Positions 53,201 through 62,326 are shown, numbered from the stretch's first letter. The stretch is 64,000 nucleotides of DNA from G963669295 sp963669295 (GCA_963669295.1 OY769938.1:1612001-1676000); one strand, 5' to 3'. Numbers and translations are program-made. The notes: generated by a model from the letters alone, not told the origin.

Positions 53201-54869
53201 AGTAATGTATATTGTAACGGTAACCGATACTGCATCTGGATGTATATTAATTGACAGTATTCAAATTAATGTAATTCCGAGCTTCCCTGTAACTGCCATG
53301 AATGATACTGCATTGTGTCACTCTGTGAATTTGCCATTAACTGTAACTCACGGAGCAGTAGGTGCAGTTACCTACGATTGGCAACCTGCTGGTTTATTGA
53401 ACGACAATACCCTGGCTTCGCCAACAATTACCTCTGATGCTGATACTACTTTCTATGTAACAGTAACGGATGGGCAAGGGTGCTCCAACATAGATTCTGT
53501 ACATGTTACCATCCTTTACACGGATGTATTCCTGGGCAACGACACCTCGTTGTGTCAAGGTGAAACACTAACGTTAGATGCGGGGAACTACGTATCCTAC
53601 CAGTGGTCTACCTCTCCGAACGACACCTTGCAAACCATTACTATTAATGCTTCAGGCACCTATAGTGTGGATGTAGTAAATGCAGAAGGATGCTTTGCGC
53701 AAGACACCATAACAGTAGTTGTATTCCAATTACCGGTGGTTAACCTGGGGCCTGATACTGCTTTGTGTGATGGACTGTCTGTTGACCTTGACGCGGCCAA
53801 CGCCGGCTCTACTTACGACTGGTCGACCAACGAAACAACACAAATCATCACAGTTACAACTACCAATAATTATAGTGTTACTGTAACAGATGGTAATGGG
53901 TGCCAAAATTCAGACGACATTAATGTAACATTCAACCCATTGCCTGTGATTGACCTTGGAGTAGATCAAACGGTTTGTGAGAACCAGGTAGTAGTATTAG
54001 ACGCAGGTAATGCTGGAGCAATATTTAATTGGTCAACTACCGAAAATACGCAAAGTATTATTGCAAATAATACAGACACCTACTGGGTAGAAGTGACCAA
54101 TCAATTCAACTGTACCTCTACCGATACTGTTGATGTTACCATCATCACTCATCCAATTGTTGACCTGGGGCCCGACACGGCATTGTGTCATGGCGAGAGC
54201 CTTATGTTAATTGCTGGCAACCCCACATTCTATAGCAACTGGTCGACCAGTGAATTTGGTGATACTATTGTAGTAACTACCAGCGATTTATACAGTGTAA
54301 GTGTAACCAATGGGTATTGTACTACTACTGATCAAATTGATGTAATATTCAATCCATTGCCACAACCTCTGCCTTACAACGACACCACTTTCTGTGATTG
54401 GGACATTCCAGGAATGGCGGTGCTGGATGCAGGAAACCAGGGAGCCACATACTTGTGGTCGACGGGAGAAACCACGCAACAGATTACAGTAAATAATGAT
54501 GAAACCTTCTATGTTACAATTACTACTCCTGAGAACTGTGCTGGAACAGATAGTGTAGAAGTAAATATATTCTGCCAACCCACCATTTATGTGCCCAATT
54601 CATTTACCCCGAATGGTGATGGTAGAAACGATTACTTCCAGGCGTATGGCGAAAACATAGTAGAGTTTGAAATGTTCATCTTCGACCGTTGGGGTCAATT
54701 GATTTTCCACTCTGAAGAAATGAATCTTGCCTGGGGGGGAACCTATGATGGTACTCCGGTACAACAAGATGTGTATGTGTGGAAAATTAAGTACCGCTAT
54801 CAACAGTCATTTGAAGGCCCAATGTCTTCTAAAAAAGAATTGACGGGACATGTTACCCTATTAAGATAA
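50259..54869 (+). CDS. Large paralogue with IgGFc-binding domain, Ig-like repeats, T9SS type B
   Basis: A 1536-residue secreted protein. The first ~590 residues parallel the neighbouring 778-residue protein (TMGTEFWLGYMENYNTSAND ... NNGTNYTIDGGAPQLLNAGQ). It then adds a region with a jelly-roll look (NGLWASLQNGVASSLCGSVN, about 645-790), then about eight PKD/SprB-like modules with recurring units (LGPDTALC, LDAGNAG, YSVTVTDGNGC), and ends in a type-B sorting domain (IYVPNSFTPNGDGRNDYF). The extra modules lengthen a surface stalk. The gene looks like a duplicate that has grown by repeat expansion. Confidence 0.9.
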   Translation: MLTRKLSNISQKMRLIFTVLLTCSFLGAMGQQIYPTMGTEFWLGYMENYNTSANDRLEIFITSDVNTSGTVSIPQQGFSQNFNVVANVTTTVLVPNANAEHYGGGFVDNRGILIETNDTCAVFAINFDNYTADATKVLPTVSLGTEYLVSTYLGLSGNSYNSEFVIVATEDGTEVEITPSSNTSSGQTAGVPFIVQLDRGESYQIQAAVGSDDLTGSTIIATPASGDCRPFAVFSGTMCTNTPVGCYACDHTFDQNFPTETWGTDYFIVPISFATNYTYRVMALNNGTNYTIDGGAPQLLNAGQFDEYNYDPSAHCIQADGPICVTQHLEGVGCAGSGDPAQMILNASDQMISDITFSTVTSTVITQHGLNVIMETPYTNTLSLDGVPVNAGQFTPFTNCGGYSWAQITIAQGSHTLTSPFGFTAYVYGTGSAESYAYSVGSFSTEPIPPIDTVICTSDTATLVAPNGLFNPWWATQTNPTDTIGTGTVLVLPPPVTTDIYIVTGDALVSGCEQTYSYSVEYQQPPAMTITIPDDTVCLYESIPMNVTLNPPGSYLYDWTPPLEFNNPNIVNPILTPSQSGWYVCNIQSLTGCVSFADSIYVTVVGGDVLTVDAITGNGTDQDTLCPGDDSQLDVEMQRIIFNDNFDPLNNGLWASLQNGVASSLCGSVNGNALYFDGAGVRSAETNGMDVSTGGTVRFMLKIANGAAPCENADPGENVVLEYSAMGGPWTIINTYFESMYPNFTMINEAIPAGAMSTNTQFRWRQLANSGAGQDNWALDNCVIATLNNSGFLYQWTPAVGLTNAAIPNPVADPAIATVYEVMVIDTVAGCNYVDSVTILVDVPFTLDMPNDTILCDVAGVQLDANPTAASGHTFAWTPNNGTLTSTTIQNPVATPNVTTTYYVDATSDLGCTVTDSINITVAGLNSVTATTNNNDFCQGQSAILNAVVSGNPNAYTFNWMPNLDLDDNTLQSPTATPTDTVMYIVTVTDTASGCILIDSIQINVIPSFPVTAMNDTALCHSVNLPLTVTHGAVGAVTYDWQPAGLLNDNTLASPTITSDADTTFYVTVTDGQGCSNIDSVHVTILYTDVFLGNDTSLCQGETLTLDAGNYVSYQWSTSPNDTLQTITINASGTYSVDVVNAEGCFAQDTITVVVFQLPVVNLGPDTALCDGLSVDLDAANAGSTYDWSTNETTQIITVTTTNNYSVTVTDGNGCQNSDDINVTFNPLPVIDLGVDQTVCENQVVVLDAGNAGAIFNWSTTENTQSIIANNTDTYWVEVTNQFNCTSTDTVDVTIITHPIVDLGPDTALCHGESLMLIAGNPTFYSNWSTSEFGDTIVVTTSDLYSVSVTNGYCTTTDQIDVIFNPLPQPLPYNDTTFCDWDIPGMAVLDAGNQGATYLWSTGETTQQITVNNDETFYVTITTPENCAGTDSVEVNIFCQPTIYVPNSFTPNGDGRNDYFQAYGENIVEFEMFIFDRWGQLIFHSEEMNLAWGGTYDGTPVQQDVYVWKIKYRYQQSFEGPMSSKKELTGHVTLLR

Positions 54870-54878
54870 TGGAAAGGG

Positions 54879-54908
54879 CCGGTTTGAAGTCACTGTATTT
54901 CAAACCGG
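54879..54908. terminator. Possible shared terminator hairpin
   Basis: A 10-bp perfect stem, CCGGTTTGAA (54879-54888) with TTCAAACCGG (54899-54908), lies between the convergent paralogue and the omega-amidase; its right arm is inside the amidase coding sequence. The T-tract is weak on both sides. Confidence 0.45.
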
Positions 54909-55663
54909 TCTGCATCCAACCCTACTGGAAACTTTTCTCTAAACAATTGCAGTTCCTCAAAGGAAAGTTGTACCGTTTCCACACCATCTTCACATGATTT
55001 AATGGTACTGATTACTTGCCCTTTCGGGTCGATTGCTGCTGAGTTGCCAGAGTAATCGATGCCATTGCCATCTTTTCCTACCCTATTTACTCCTATAACG
55101 TATGCTTGATTTTCAATGGCTCTTGCTATAAGCAAACTGCTCCACGGATGGCTCCGTGCCTTGGGCCAATTCGCCACATAAATTAAACAATCATAATCTC
55201 CTTTGTTTCTGCTCCATACAGGAAACCGAAGGTCGTAACAAATTTGAAGATTTAAACGCCATCCTTTTAGTTCAACGATCGTTCGGCCTGATCCTCCAGA
55301 AAAGTGGTGATGTTCTTCAGCCATTCGAAAAAGATGGCGTTTATCGTAAGTGGCACAACTACCATCAGGACGCATCCACACCATTCTATTGTAATAACTC
55401 TCGTTTTCTTTAACAATGAGACTCCCGGTAATTACGCAATCCTTTTCTTGTGCTTTAGATTGCATCCATTGCACTGTTGGCCCATCCATTGTTTCTGCAA
55501 GTCGCTCTGAGTGCATCGAAAAACCCGTGTTGAACATCTCGGGCAATACAATAACATCTGTTGATGACAGCGCTGCCAGCTTTGTATTAAGCATCGAAAA
55601 GTTTTGTGCTGGCTGCTCCCAATGTAGTGCTGTTTGCACTATAGTAATGTGTAAACGCTCCAT
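54890..55663 (-). CDS. Omega-amidase of the nitrilase superfamily (YafV/Nit2-like)
   Basis: A 257-residue carbon-nitrogen hydrolase. The catalytic triad is E42 (LPEMFNTGF), K108 (YDKRHLFRM) and C142 (QICYDLRFPVW). The sequence around it matches YafV/omega-amidase, which cleaves alpha-ketoglutaramate to ketoglutarate and ammonia. The upstream gene, 52 bp away on the same strand, is a glutamine-type aminotransferase that would produce this substrate, so the pair makes a coherent pathway. Confidence 0.9.
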   Translation of the reverse strand: MERLHITIVQTALHWEQPAQNFSMLNTKLAALSSTDVIVLPEMFNTGFSMHSERLAETMDGPTVQWMQSKAQEKDCVITGSLIVKENESYYNRMVWMRPDGSCATYDKRHLFRMAEEHHHFSGGSGRTIVELKGWRLNLQICYDLRFPVWSRNKGDYDCLIYVANWPKARSHPWSSLLIARAIENQAYVIGVNRVGKDGNGIDYSGNSAAIDPKGQVISTIKSCEDGVETVQLSFEELQLFREKFPVGLDADRFEIQ

Positions 55664-55715
55664 AAGTTTTGTTATAAAACAAAGGTAGCAAGTAAATACG
55701 AAAGCAAGGTTCTAG

Positions 55716-56873
55716 TTAAATAGAGCAAAGAATTTTTGCTGCCGCTTCGAGGGTTTCATTGCTTTTTGCAAAACAAAACCTCAACACCCGATCTTGCACC
55801 TCGTTGTGATAAAATACAGAAACTGGAATGGAAGCCAACCCTTTCTCTTTTGTTAGCCAAATCGCGTAATCGGTATCCTTTTCTTCACTTATTTCATGAT
55901 ACCGAAGTACCTGAAAATAAGTTCCAGAAGCAGGCGTTAGTTCAAAGCGAGAACCTTTAATAAGTGCTATGAAATAGTCTCGTTTTTCTTGATAAAATTC
56001 ACCCAGGCCTAAATAGCTTTTAGGATTAGATAAATAGTCGGCTAAAGCCATTTGTACAGGAGTATTACAAGAAAACACAATGAATTGGTGTGTCTTTCTG
56101 AATTCGGCCATTAGGTTTTCGGGAGCCATGCAATAGCCCATTTTCCACCCGGTAGCATGAAAGGTTTTACCAAATGAAGCCACAATAAAAGACCGCTCCG
56201 CTAATCCAGGAAACCTGGCTACGCTTTGGTGGGGTACTCCATCAAAAATGATGTGTTCGTACACTTCATCACTAAGTACAACGATATCGGTATTACTGGT
56301 TAGTTTTTCTAACTGCAGCATATCTTCCTCAGTCATAACCGTTCCGGTAGGGTTGTGTGGTGTATTGATGATGATCATTCGCGTTTTGCGGTTCACCACC
56401 TTCTTTACTTCTTCCCAGTCTATTCTGTAATCGGGTGCTTTAAGTTGTACGTATATTGACTTTCCCCCATTCAATTCAATGGCAGGTTCGTAACAATCAT
56501 ATGCTGGGGTAAACATAATTACCTCATCTTCTTCGCGTATAACTGCGGTAATTGCTGCATATATAGCCTCTGTGGCTCCAGCGGTAATGGTAATTTCCGT
56601 ATCAGGATGATAGGCTACTCCATAAAGCTGTTCGGTTTTCGCTGCCACAACTTCTCGTAAACGCATTACCCCTTGCATGGGGGCATATTGGTTATGTCCC
56701 TTCTTCATGTGGTGATTTACCAAATCAATCAATTCCTCAGAAATTGGAAAATCAGGAAATCCTTGAGACAGGTTAATGGCCTTGTGTTCAGCTGCCAGCT
56801 TTGACATCACAGTAAAAATGGTAGTTCCCACTTTTGGCAACTTTGAGGCAATATTATTCGGGTATACAGGCAT
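55716..56873 (-). CDS. Class I/II aminotransferase (methionine/glutamine transaminase-like)
   Basis: A 385-residue PLP enzyme of fold type I. PLP lysine K236 is in SFGKTFHATGWK, with N174 in PHNPTG and D202 in VLSDEVYE. This signature fits the YbdL/kynurenine-glutamine transaminase K group, which moves amino groups from Gln or Met to keto acids such as the methionine-salvage keto acid. The neighbouring omega-amidase would drain the product alpha-ketoglutaramate. Confidence 0.9.
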   Translation of the reverse strand: MPVYPNNIASKLPKVGTTIFTVMSKLAAEHKAINLSQGFPDFPISEELIDLVNHHMKKGHNQYAPMQGVMRLREVVAAKTEQLYGVAYHPDTEITITAGATEAIYAAITAVIREEDEVIMFTPAYDCYEPAIELNGGKSIYVQLKAPDYRIDWEEVKKVVNRKTRMIIINTPHNPTGTVMTEEDMLQLEKLTSNTDIVVLSDEVYEHIIFDGVPHQSVARFPGLAERSFIVASFGKTFHATGWKMGYCMAPENLMAEFRKTHQFIVFSCNTPVQMALADYLSNPKSYLGLGEFYQEKRDYFIALIKGSRFELTPASGTYFQVLRYHEISEEKDTDYAIWLTKEKGLASIPVSVFYHNEVQDRVLRFCFAKSNETLEAAAKILCSI

Positions 56874-57010
56874 TTACGACTAACAATAAGTTCACGAAAA
56901 TAAAATGCTTATTTTAATAATTGGATGTTGTGTTGGGTTATTTACTAGTTTTTAGACCAACTCATAATTACACCCTATTATCATTTCTTTTGGTTGGGTC
57001 AATAAAGCAT

Positions 57011-57039
57011 TACAAAAAAGGGAGGCAATCACCTCCCTT
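57011..57039 (-). terminator. Terminator of the sdh operon
   Basis: AAGGGAGG (57018-57025) pairs with CCTCCCTT (57032-57039) across a CAATCA loop. On the minus strand it is followed by TTTTTTGTA. It lies 19 bp beyond the sdhB stop. Confidence 0.85.
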
Positions 57040-57057
57040 GCCTATGTATTTCAAATG

Positions 57058-57816
57058 TTATTTTTCAGAAGTCAACGATGCTTTGAGAAATTCGCGATTC
57101 ATTCGTGCAATGTTCTCCAATGAAATTCCTTTGGGGCATTCTACTTCGCAAGCACCGGTATTAGAGCACGCTCCAAACCCTTCATCATCCATTTGCGCTA
57201 CCATGTTTAATACCCGGTCTTTTGCTTCTACTTTTCCTTGAGGCAATAATGCCAATTGCGATACTTTAGCTGAAACAAACAACATGGCTGAAGAGTTTTT
57301 GCAAGTAGCAACGCAAGCCCCACAACCTATGCAGGTAGCGGCATCAAATGCTTTATCAGCATCATCTTTTGGAATAGGCAACGCATTGGCATCTTGTGTG
57401 TTTCCGGAAGTGTTCACCGAAACAAATCCTCCTGCATTCATGATCCGATCAAAAGACGAGCGATCAACAACAAGATCCTTAATCACAGGAAAAGCTTGTG
57501 CACGCCATGGTTCAATATAGATGGTTTCTCCATCTTTAAATGAGCGCATGTGCAACTGGCAGGTGGTAATACCTCTACCTGGGCCATGTGCCTCCCCATT
57601 GATATACATGCTACACATTCCGCAAATTCCTTCACGACAATCATGGTCAAAAGCAATAGGGTCTTTTCCACTTTCAATTAATTGATTGTTCAATACATCA
57701 ATCATTTCCAGAAAAGACATATCCGGAGAAATATCGGATACAGGATAGGTTTCCATCCTTCCTTTATCTTTAGCATCATTTTGTCTCCAAATCTTCAATG
57801 TCAAATTCATAGCCAT
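57058..57816 (-). CDS. sdhB: Succinate dehydrogenase/fumarate reductase iron-sulfur subunit
   Basis: A 252-residue electron-transfer subunit. The [2Fe-2S] cluster site is CREGICGMC plus C in ITTCQLH. The C-terminal clusters use CIGCGACVATC and CSNTGACEVECPKG, supplying the [4Fe-4S] and [3Fe-4S] ligands. It passes electrons from the flavin in SdhA to menaquinone at SdhC. It is last in sdhCAB, 12 bp after sdhA. Confidence 0.96.
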   Translation of the reverse strand: MAMNLTLKIWRQNDAKDKGRMETYPVSDISPDMSFLEMIDVLNNQLIESGKDPIAFDHDCREGICGMCSMYINGEAHGPGRGITTCQLHMRSFKDGETIYIEPWRAQAFPVIKDLVVDRSSFDRIMNAGGFVSVNTSGNTQDANALPIPKDDADKAFDAATCIGCGACVATCKNSSAMLFVSAKVSQLALLPQGKVEAKDRVLNMVAQMDDEGFGACSNTGACEVECPKGISLENIARMNREFLKASLTSEK

Positions 57817-57828
57817 TTATTTTTGTCG

Positions 57829-59829
57829 CTACTTATAGCTTCGTTGCTTTAACTCAATGTTTTCAAACGTTAATTGCTCTTTGTGCAATTGTGCATCCTT
57901 AGGCGCCCCCTGGTATTCCCAGGCAGCTACATAAGCAAAATTATCATCATCACGTCTTGCTTCCCCTTCTTCGGTTTGCGATTCCTCACGGAAGTGACCT
58001 CCACAACTTTCCGAGCGTTCCAGTGCATCTTTACACATCAACTCACCCAACTCAAGAAAATCAGCTACACGCAACGCTTTTTCCAGCTCTTGATTAAACT
58101 CATCCAGTTTACCTGGAACACGCACGTCTTTATAAAACTCTTCCCGCAGGGCTTGAATTTCTTCAATCGCTTTTTTCAACCCTTCCTCATTTCGGGCCAT
58201 TCCACAGTTGTCCCACATTATTTTCCCCAAACGCTTATGGAAATGATCAACGCTCTTTGTTCCATTATTATTCATCAAATGATTCAACTGTTCTTTCACC
58301 GCCTTTTCAGCCGCGTCAAACTCAGGGGTGTCGGTTGGAATAGCACCCGTTCGGATGTCATTTGATAAGTAATCACCAATGGTATATGGTAAAACAAAGT
58401 ATCCATCAGCAAGTCCTTGCATTAGAGCCGAAGCACCAAGTCTATTCGCCCCGTGGTCAGAAAAGTTGGCTTCTCCACAGGCATATAAGCCGGGCACGGT
58501 AGTCATCAAATTATAGTCAACCCATATGCCCCCCATGGTGTAATGCACCGCTGGATAAATTTTCATTGGGGTTTCATAAGGGTTGTCATCAGTAATCTTT
58601 TCGTACATCTGGAAAAGGTTGCCATACTTCGACTCTACTACCTGCTTGCCCAGTTCTCGAATTTTTTCCTTTGAAGCATTGGCAATACCTAGTGTGGTAG
58701 CTTCAACTTTTCCATATCGTTCAATCGCAGAAGCAAAATCAAGAAATACCGCTTCACCGGTAGCATTTACTCCAAAACCGGCATCACATCTTTCCTTTGC
58801 TGCCCTGGAAGCAACATCACGCGGTACCAGGTTACCAAACGACGGATATCGGCGTTCCAAATAATAATCCCTTTCTTCTTCAGGAATGTCTACTGGCTTT
58901 TTCTTTCCTGCACGTATCGCTTCTACATCCTCTTTATGCTTAGGCACCCAAATTCTTCCATCATTACGCAACGACTCTGACATCAACGTAAGTTTGGATT
59001 GGTAGTTCCCCGAAACAGGAATGCAAGTAGGGTGAATTTGTGTATAACAAGGGTTGGCAAAATAAGCCCCTTTTTTATGTGCTTTCCATGCTGCCGTAAC
59101 ATTCGACCCCATAGCATTGGTAGAGAGGAAAAATACATTGCCATAACCTCCTGTACACAACACTACAGCATGTGCCGAGTGCCTTTCTATTTCTCCTGTC
59201 ACAAGATTGCGGGCAATAATGCCACGCGCTTTCCCGTCTACAATCACAACATCCAACATCTCGTGTCGGTTGTACATCTGTATTTTACCTTTGCCTATTT
59301 GCCTCGACATGGCTGAATAAGCACCCAACAACAACTGTTGACCGGTTTGGCCTTTTGCATAAAAAGTTCTTGACACCAATACCCCTCCAAAAGAACGATT
59401 ATCTAACAATCCACCGTATTCCCGGGCAAAGGGAACACCTTGCGCCACACATTGGTCAATGATGTTTGCCGATACTTCTGCCAATCGATATACGTTAGCT
59501 TCTCGCGAACGGTAATCTCCACCTTTTACAGTATCATAAAACAAGCGATAAGTACTGTCGCCATCGCCCTGGTAGTTTTTGGCGGCATTTATCCCCCCTT
59601 GTGCTGCAATAGAGTGAGCTCGGCGTGGGCTGTCTTGAAAGCAAAAGGCTTTTACATTGTATCCCAACTCCGCTAACGTTGCAGCGGCAGACCCCCCTGC
59701 TAATCCAGTACCCACCACAATGATATCAATCAATCGTTTGTTGGCTGGGTTCACCAGGTTAATCTTGTTTTTATGATCGGTCCACTTATCCTTAATAGAA
59801 CCTTCAGGTATTTTCGCGTCTAATGACAT
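57829..59829 (-). CDS. sdhA: Succinate dehydrogenase/fumarate reductase flavoprotein
   Basis: A 666-residue FAD subunit that oxidises succinate. FAD-binding signatures are IVVGTGLAGGSAAATLAELG near residue 35 and the flavinylation region RRAHSIAAQGGINAAKNYQG, whose His carries the covalent FAD. The active-site part HYTMGGIWVDY and the GANRLGASALMQGL segment follow. The length and inserts match the Bacteroidota/epsilon type that works with a single di-haem membrane subunit and menaquinone. Confidence 0.97.
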   Translation of the reverse strand: MSLDAKIPEGSIKDKWTDHKNKINLVNPANKRLIDIIVVGTGLAGGSAAATLAELGYNVKAFCFQDSPRRAHSIAAQGGINAAKNYQGDGDSTYRLFYDTVKGGDYRSREANVYRLAEVSANIIDQCVAQGVPFAREYGGLLDNRSFGGVLVSRTFYAKGQTGQQLLLGAYSAMSRQIGKGKIQMYNRHEMLDVVIVDGKARGIIARNLVTGEIERHSAHAVVLCTGGYGNVFFLSTNAMGSNVTAAWKAHKKGAYFANPCYTQIHPTCIPVSGNYQSKLTLMSESLRNDGRIWVPKHKEDVEAIRAGKKKPVDIPEEERDYYLERRYPSFGNLVPRDVASRAAKERCDAGFGVNATGEAVFLDFASAIERYGKVEATTLGIANASKEKIRELGKQVVESKYGNLFQMYEKITDDNPYETPMKIYPAVHYTMGGIWVDYNLMTTVPGLYACGEANFSDHGANRLGASALMQGLADGYFVLPYTIGDYLSNDIRTGAIPTDTPEFDAAEKAVKEQLNHLMNNNGTKSVDHFHKRLGKIMWDNCGMARNEEGLKKAIEEIQALREEFYKDVRVPGKLDEFNQELEKALRVADFLELGELMCKDALERSESCGGHFREESQTEEGEARRDDDNFAYVAAWEYQGAPKDAQLHKEQLTFENIELKQRSYK

Positions 59830-59856
59830 ATGCTGTGTTTAATCGAATTCAAATTC

Positions 59857-60546
59857 TTAGCTACATAAATAAATCCAAACAGGTATAACGGCAAAAGCCA
59901 GCGGAACCAATACCGCAAAAGCAGCCCCTACTCCCTTAATCAAAGGAGTATATTTGGCATGACGCATTCCCAACGATTGAAAAGCACTTTGGAAACCATG
60001 CCACAAGTGAAAGCCCAATACGGCTTGCGCAAAAACATAAGCAGCCACCCAAACAATACCCATTGTACCTTCGGTATAAGTGTTTACTACTAATGTGTAT
60101 AAATCCTTTACCGTTTCTCCATCGTATGTTTTTGTTCCTATTTCTCCAAAGTGCATTACTCCCCAAAATTGGGCCATATGCGTAACAATAAACACCAAAA
60201 TCAATGAGCCTAATAATCCCATCATTCTTGATGAAAATGATGAATTTACCCCTGGTTTATTGTGTTTATAATTCACCGGCCGGGCTTTCTTATTCTTGAT
60301 CACCAGCAATATCCCATCCACTGAATGAAAGAGAATGCTAAAGTATAGTAGGTAAGATACTATCTTAATTAGCGGAAAAGTAGTCATAAACTTTGCATAC
60401 TGATTAAACGCTTCACCGTCGTCAGTATACAGCAATTGTAAGTTTCCTATTAAGTGTACCACCAAAAAACTACACAAAAATAATCCCGTAAGTGCCATCC
60501 AGTATTTCTTAGCAAGGGAAGATTTCAATAAAGCAGAATTGCTCAT
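59857..60546 (-). CDS. sdhC: Succinate dehydrogenase cytochrome b subunit
   Basis: A 229-residue membrane anchor with five TM helices (about 12-35, 55-75, 105-128, 155-175, 205-228). Histidines that could bind two haem b groups lie in VVHLIGN, FHSVDG, VTHMAQFW and HLWHGF. This single-subunit anchor is the type-B arrangement. It is the first gene of sdhCAB. Confidence 0.95.
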   Translation of the reverse strand: MSNSALLKSSLAKKYWMALTGLFLCSFLVVHLIGNLQLLYTDDGEAFNQYAKFMTTFPLIKIVSYLLYFSILFHSVDGILLVIKNKKARPVNYKHNKPGVNSSFSSRMMGLLGSLILVFIVTHMAQFWGVMHFGEIGTKTYDGETVKDLYTLVVNTYTEGTMGIVWVAAYVFAQAVLGFHLWHGFQSAFQSLGMRHAKYTPLIKGVGAAFAVLVPLAFAVIPVWIYLCS

Positions 60547-60866
60547 AAGTGGGGTTTTGATTTAAATAGATCGTTTTCCAAATAATGTTAGCAAAAGTAC
60601 TTCTCAAGAAATTCTTTATCAAGTCTAATTCTTGTTTAGAATAGTTCTTAATAACCTTTTTTTCCTTTATTCACTGGCATTCTCCATAGGAAACATTGCT
60701 AAAATAAGCCCCTATTTAGAGTTAATCAGGTTTTTCACCACTTCCATCACCTCCTTTTTCAATTTCACATGTCGTTCTCCTTAATTGGTCACCTTTAGTT
60801 TGCAATGGCGCAACAAATACCCACCTTGCTACCGTTATAGTAAGTGAACATTAAACCTGGTAAGAC
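60547..60866. other. 320-bp gap between sdhC and the FN3 gene
   Basis: Holds the sdh promoter on its left. The remainder, including the region before 60867, shows no gene, hairpin or -7 element that I would defend. Confidence 0.6.
60592..60622 (-). promoter_or_regulatory. Promoter of sdhCAB
   Basis: On the minus strand TTG (60622-60620), 20 nt, TACTTTTG (60599-60592), about 46 nt before the sdhC start. Confidence 0.65.
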
Positions 60867-61322
60867 ATGAAAATAACAAAGAAACACCTCCTCATTTACT
60901 TGATCTGTTTCACTATAGTAACATTGATCGGTAATACAGGAAAAGCACAATCCTTGATAGAAGAACCTATCAGAGATAACAATGCAGTTGTTGCCAATGA
61001 TTCTGACGACACTGACAGAACGCTAAAAAGAACGCGCAATGCTGTAGTATCCAGTGAGCGTCCTTTTAACCTCAACACTTCCAATGTAAGCTCAACCATG
61101 GCTACATTAAAATGGAATTCTTTAAAAGAGGGGCCATATAACATCGAAGTGGTCCCTGCTGGAGAGAAAAGAACAGGAGAAAATATCATTACTACCTTCA
61201 GCAATCCTTTTTACTTACATGGGCTGGATCCTGATACCACCTATGATTTCTATGTCAAATTCGACGACGACTGGAACGAGCGGTGGGCAGGCCCATTCAC
61301 CTTCACTACCGAAGGAGAGTAA
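60867..61322 (+). CDS. Small secreted fibronectin type III protein
   Basis: A 151-residue exported protein. Signal peptide 1-~28 (LLIYLICFTIVTLIGNTGKA), a charged linker rich in Asp and Arg, then one FN3 domain at about 67-150 (NVSSTMATLKWNSLKEGPYN, YLHGLDPDTTYDFYV, FTFTTEG). No sorting domain or catalytic motif is present, so it is probably periplasmic or released. It is followed by a strong terminator. Confidence 0.8.
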   Translation: MKITKKHLLIYLICFTIVTLIGNTGKAQSLIEEPIRDNNAVVANDSDDTDRTLKRTRNAVVSSERPFNLNTSNVSSTMATLKWNSLKEGPYNIEVVPAGEKRTGENIITTFSNPFYLHGLDPDTTYDFYVKFDDDWNERWAGPFTFTTEGE

Positions 61323-61389
61323 TTAATAATACGAAGACATATATAACCTTACATAACCCCTTCACTACCAATCATTCTTCATGCTACCA

Positions 61390-61426
61390 AAAGAGCTGAG
61401 CCCCTAACAGGGCCAGCTCTTTTTTC
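61390..61426 (+). terminator. Intrinsic terminator after the FN3 gene
   Basis: AGAGCTG and GCCC on the left pair with GGGC and CAGCTCT on the right around CTAACA; a run of T follows. It separates the FN3 gene from the histidine kinase. Confidence 0.85.
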
Positions 61427-61444
61427 AAAACCCCATTAAAACAC

Positions 61445-61452
61445 TATTTTTG
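61445..61452 (+). promoter_or_regulatory. -7 element 4 nt before the histidine kinase ATG
   Basis: TATTTTTG, then GTAA, then ATG at 61457. Transcription would start at or next to the start codon, so a leaderless message is likely. It lies just after the upstream terminator. Confidence 0.5.
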
Positions 61453-61456
61453 GTAA

Positions 61457-62314
61457 ATGCTCCGAATGCATCGAATTCTTCTAGCCACCCTTCTACTCCT
61501 ACTTTCGTCAGGAGTGCATGCGCAAAGCCATGATTCGGCCACGGGCCAATTAAATGCATGGCAAAACTACACGTTGATTGGTGGAGCAATTGTATTACTG
61601 GGAGTAGGAATAATTATTTACCGCAGTAATAAAGCAAAAGCATTAGCCAACAAAGAGTTAGCAGAGCAAAAACGAGTTATTGAACAAGCATTAGAGGAAA
61701 AGGAGGCCTTACTGAAAGAAATTCATCATCGGGTAAAAAATAATTTGCAGTTGGTATCAAGCTTGTTACAATTACAATCCAAAAAATTCAAAGATCCCGA
61801 AATTATCAAAGCCATGGAAGAAGGCCAGGGTCGGGTAAAATCGATGGCCATTATCCATGAAATGCTTTACCAGAATGAAAACATCATTAACATCCCTTTT
61901 AAGTCTTACCTGCAAAGCCTGGTTCAAAACATCAACATCTCTTTTGGCGAAAGTGCTAACGACATTAAAGTAACCATGGAGGTGCCTGATGTGGCGTTTA
62001 ATGTAGATACGGCTATTCCATTGGGCTTAATTATGAATGAATTAATCTACAATTGCTTCAAGTACGCATTTGATGAAAAGCAACAAGGACATGTAAACAT
62101 CTCATTGAAAGATCGAGGAGCTGACAGTTATGTATTAAACATTGTTGACAATGGAAAAGGTTTACCGGATGACTTTGAGCAACGAAAATCCAAATCACTG
62201 GGGCTTAGGCTGGTAACGATGCTTAGCAAGCAACTGGAAGGCGAGTTAGCATTTGAAAGCAGTGAAAAAGGCACCAGCATTAACATCTGGTTCAAGCACC
62301 AGGAAGACCATTAA
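61457..62314 (+). CDS. Sensor histidine kinase (HisKA_2 type), no sensory domain
   Basis: A 285-residue kinase. A signal peptide or first helix (1-23) and one TM helix (about 39-56, IGGAIVLLGVGIIIY) leave only ~15 residues outside, so no sensory domain is visible. A short coiled coil leads to the HisKA_2 motif EIHHRVKNNLQLVSSLLQLQ (His90/91). The ATPase domain has the N box (LIMNELIYNCFKYAF), the G1 box (VDNGKGLPDDF) and G2 (SLGLRLV). It probably phosphorylates the LytTR regulator encoded 12 bp downstream. Confidence 0.9.
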   Translation: MLRMHRILLATLLLLLSSGVHAQSHDSATGQLNAWQNYTLIGGAIVLLGVGIIIYRSNKAKALANKELAEQKRVIEQALEEKEALLKEIHHRVKNNLQLVSSLLQLQSKKFKDPEIIKAMEEGQGRVKSMAIIHEMLYQNENIINIPFKSYLQSLVQNINISFGESANDIKVTMEVPDVAFNVDTAIPLGLIMNELIYNCFKYAFDEKQQGHVNISLKDRGADSYVLNIVDNGKGLPDDFEQRKSKSLGLRLVTMLSKQLEGELAFESSEKGTSINIWFKHQEDH

Positions 62315-62326
62315 CACTATAAAACT

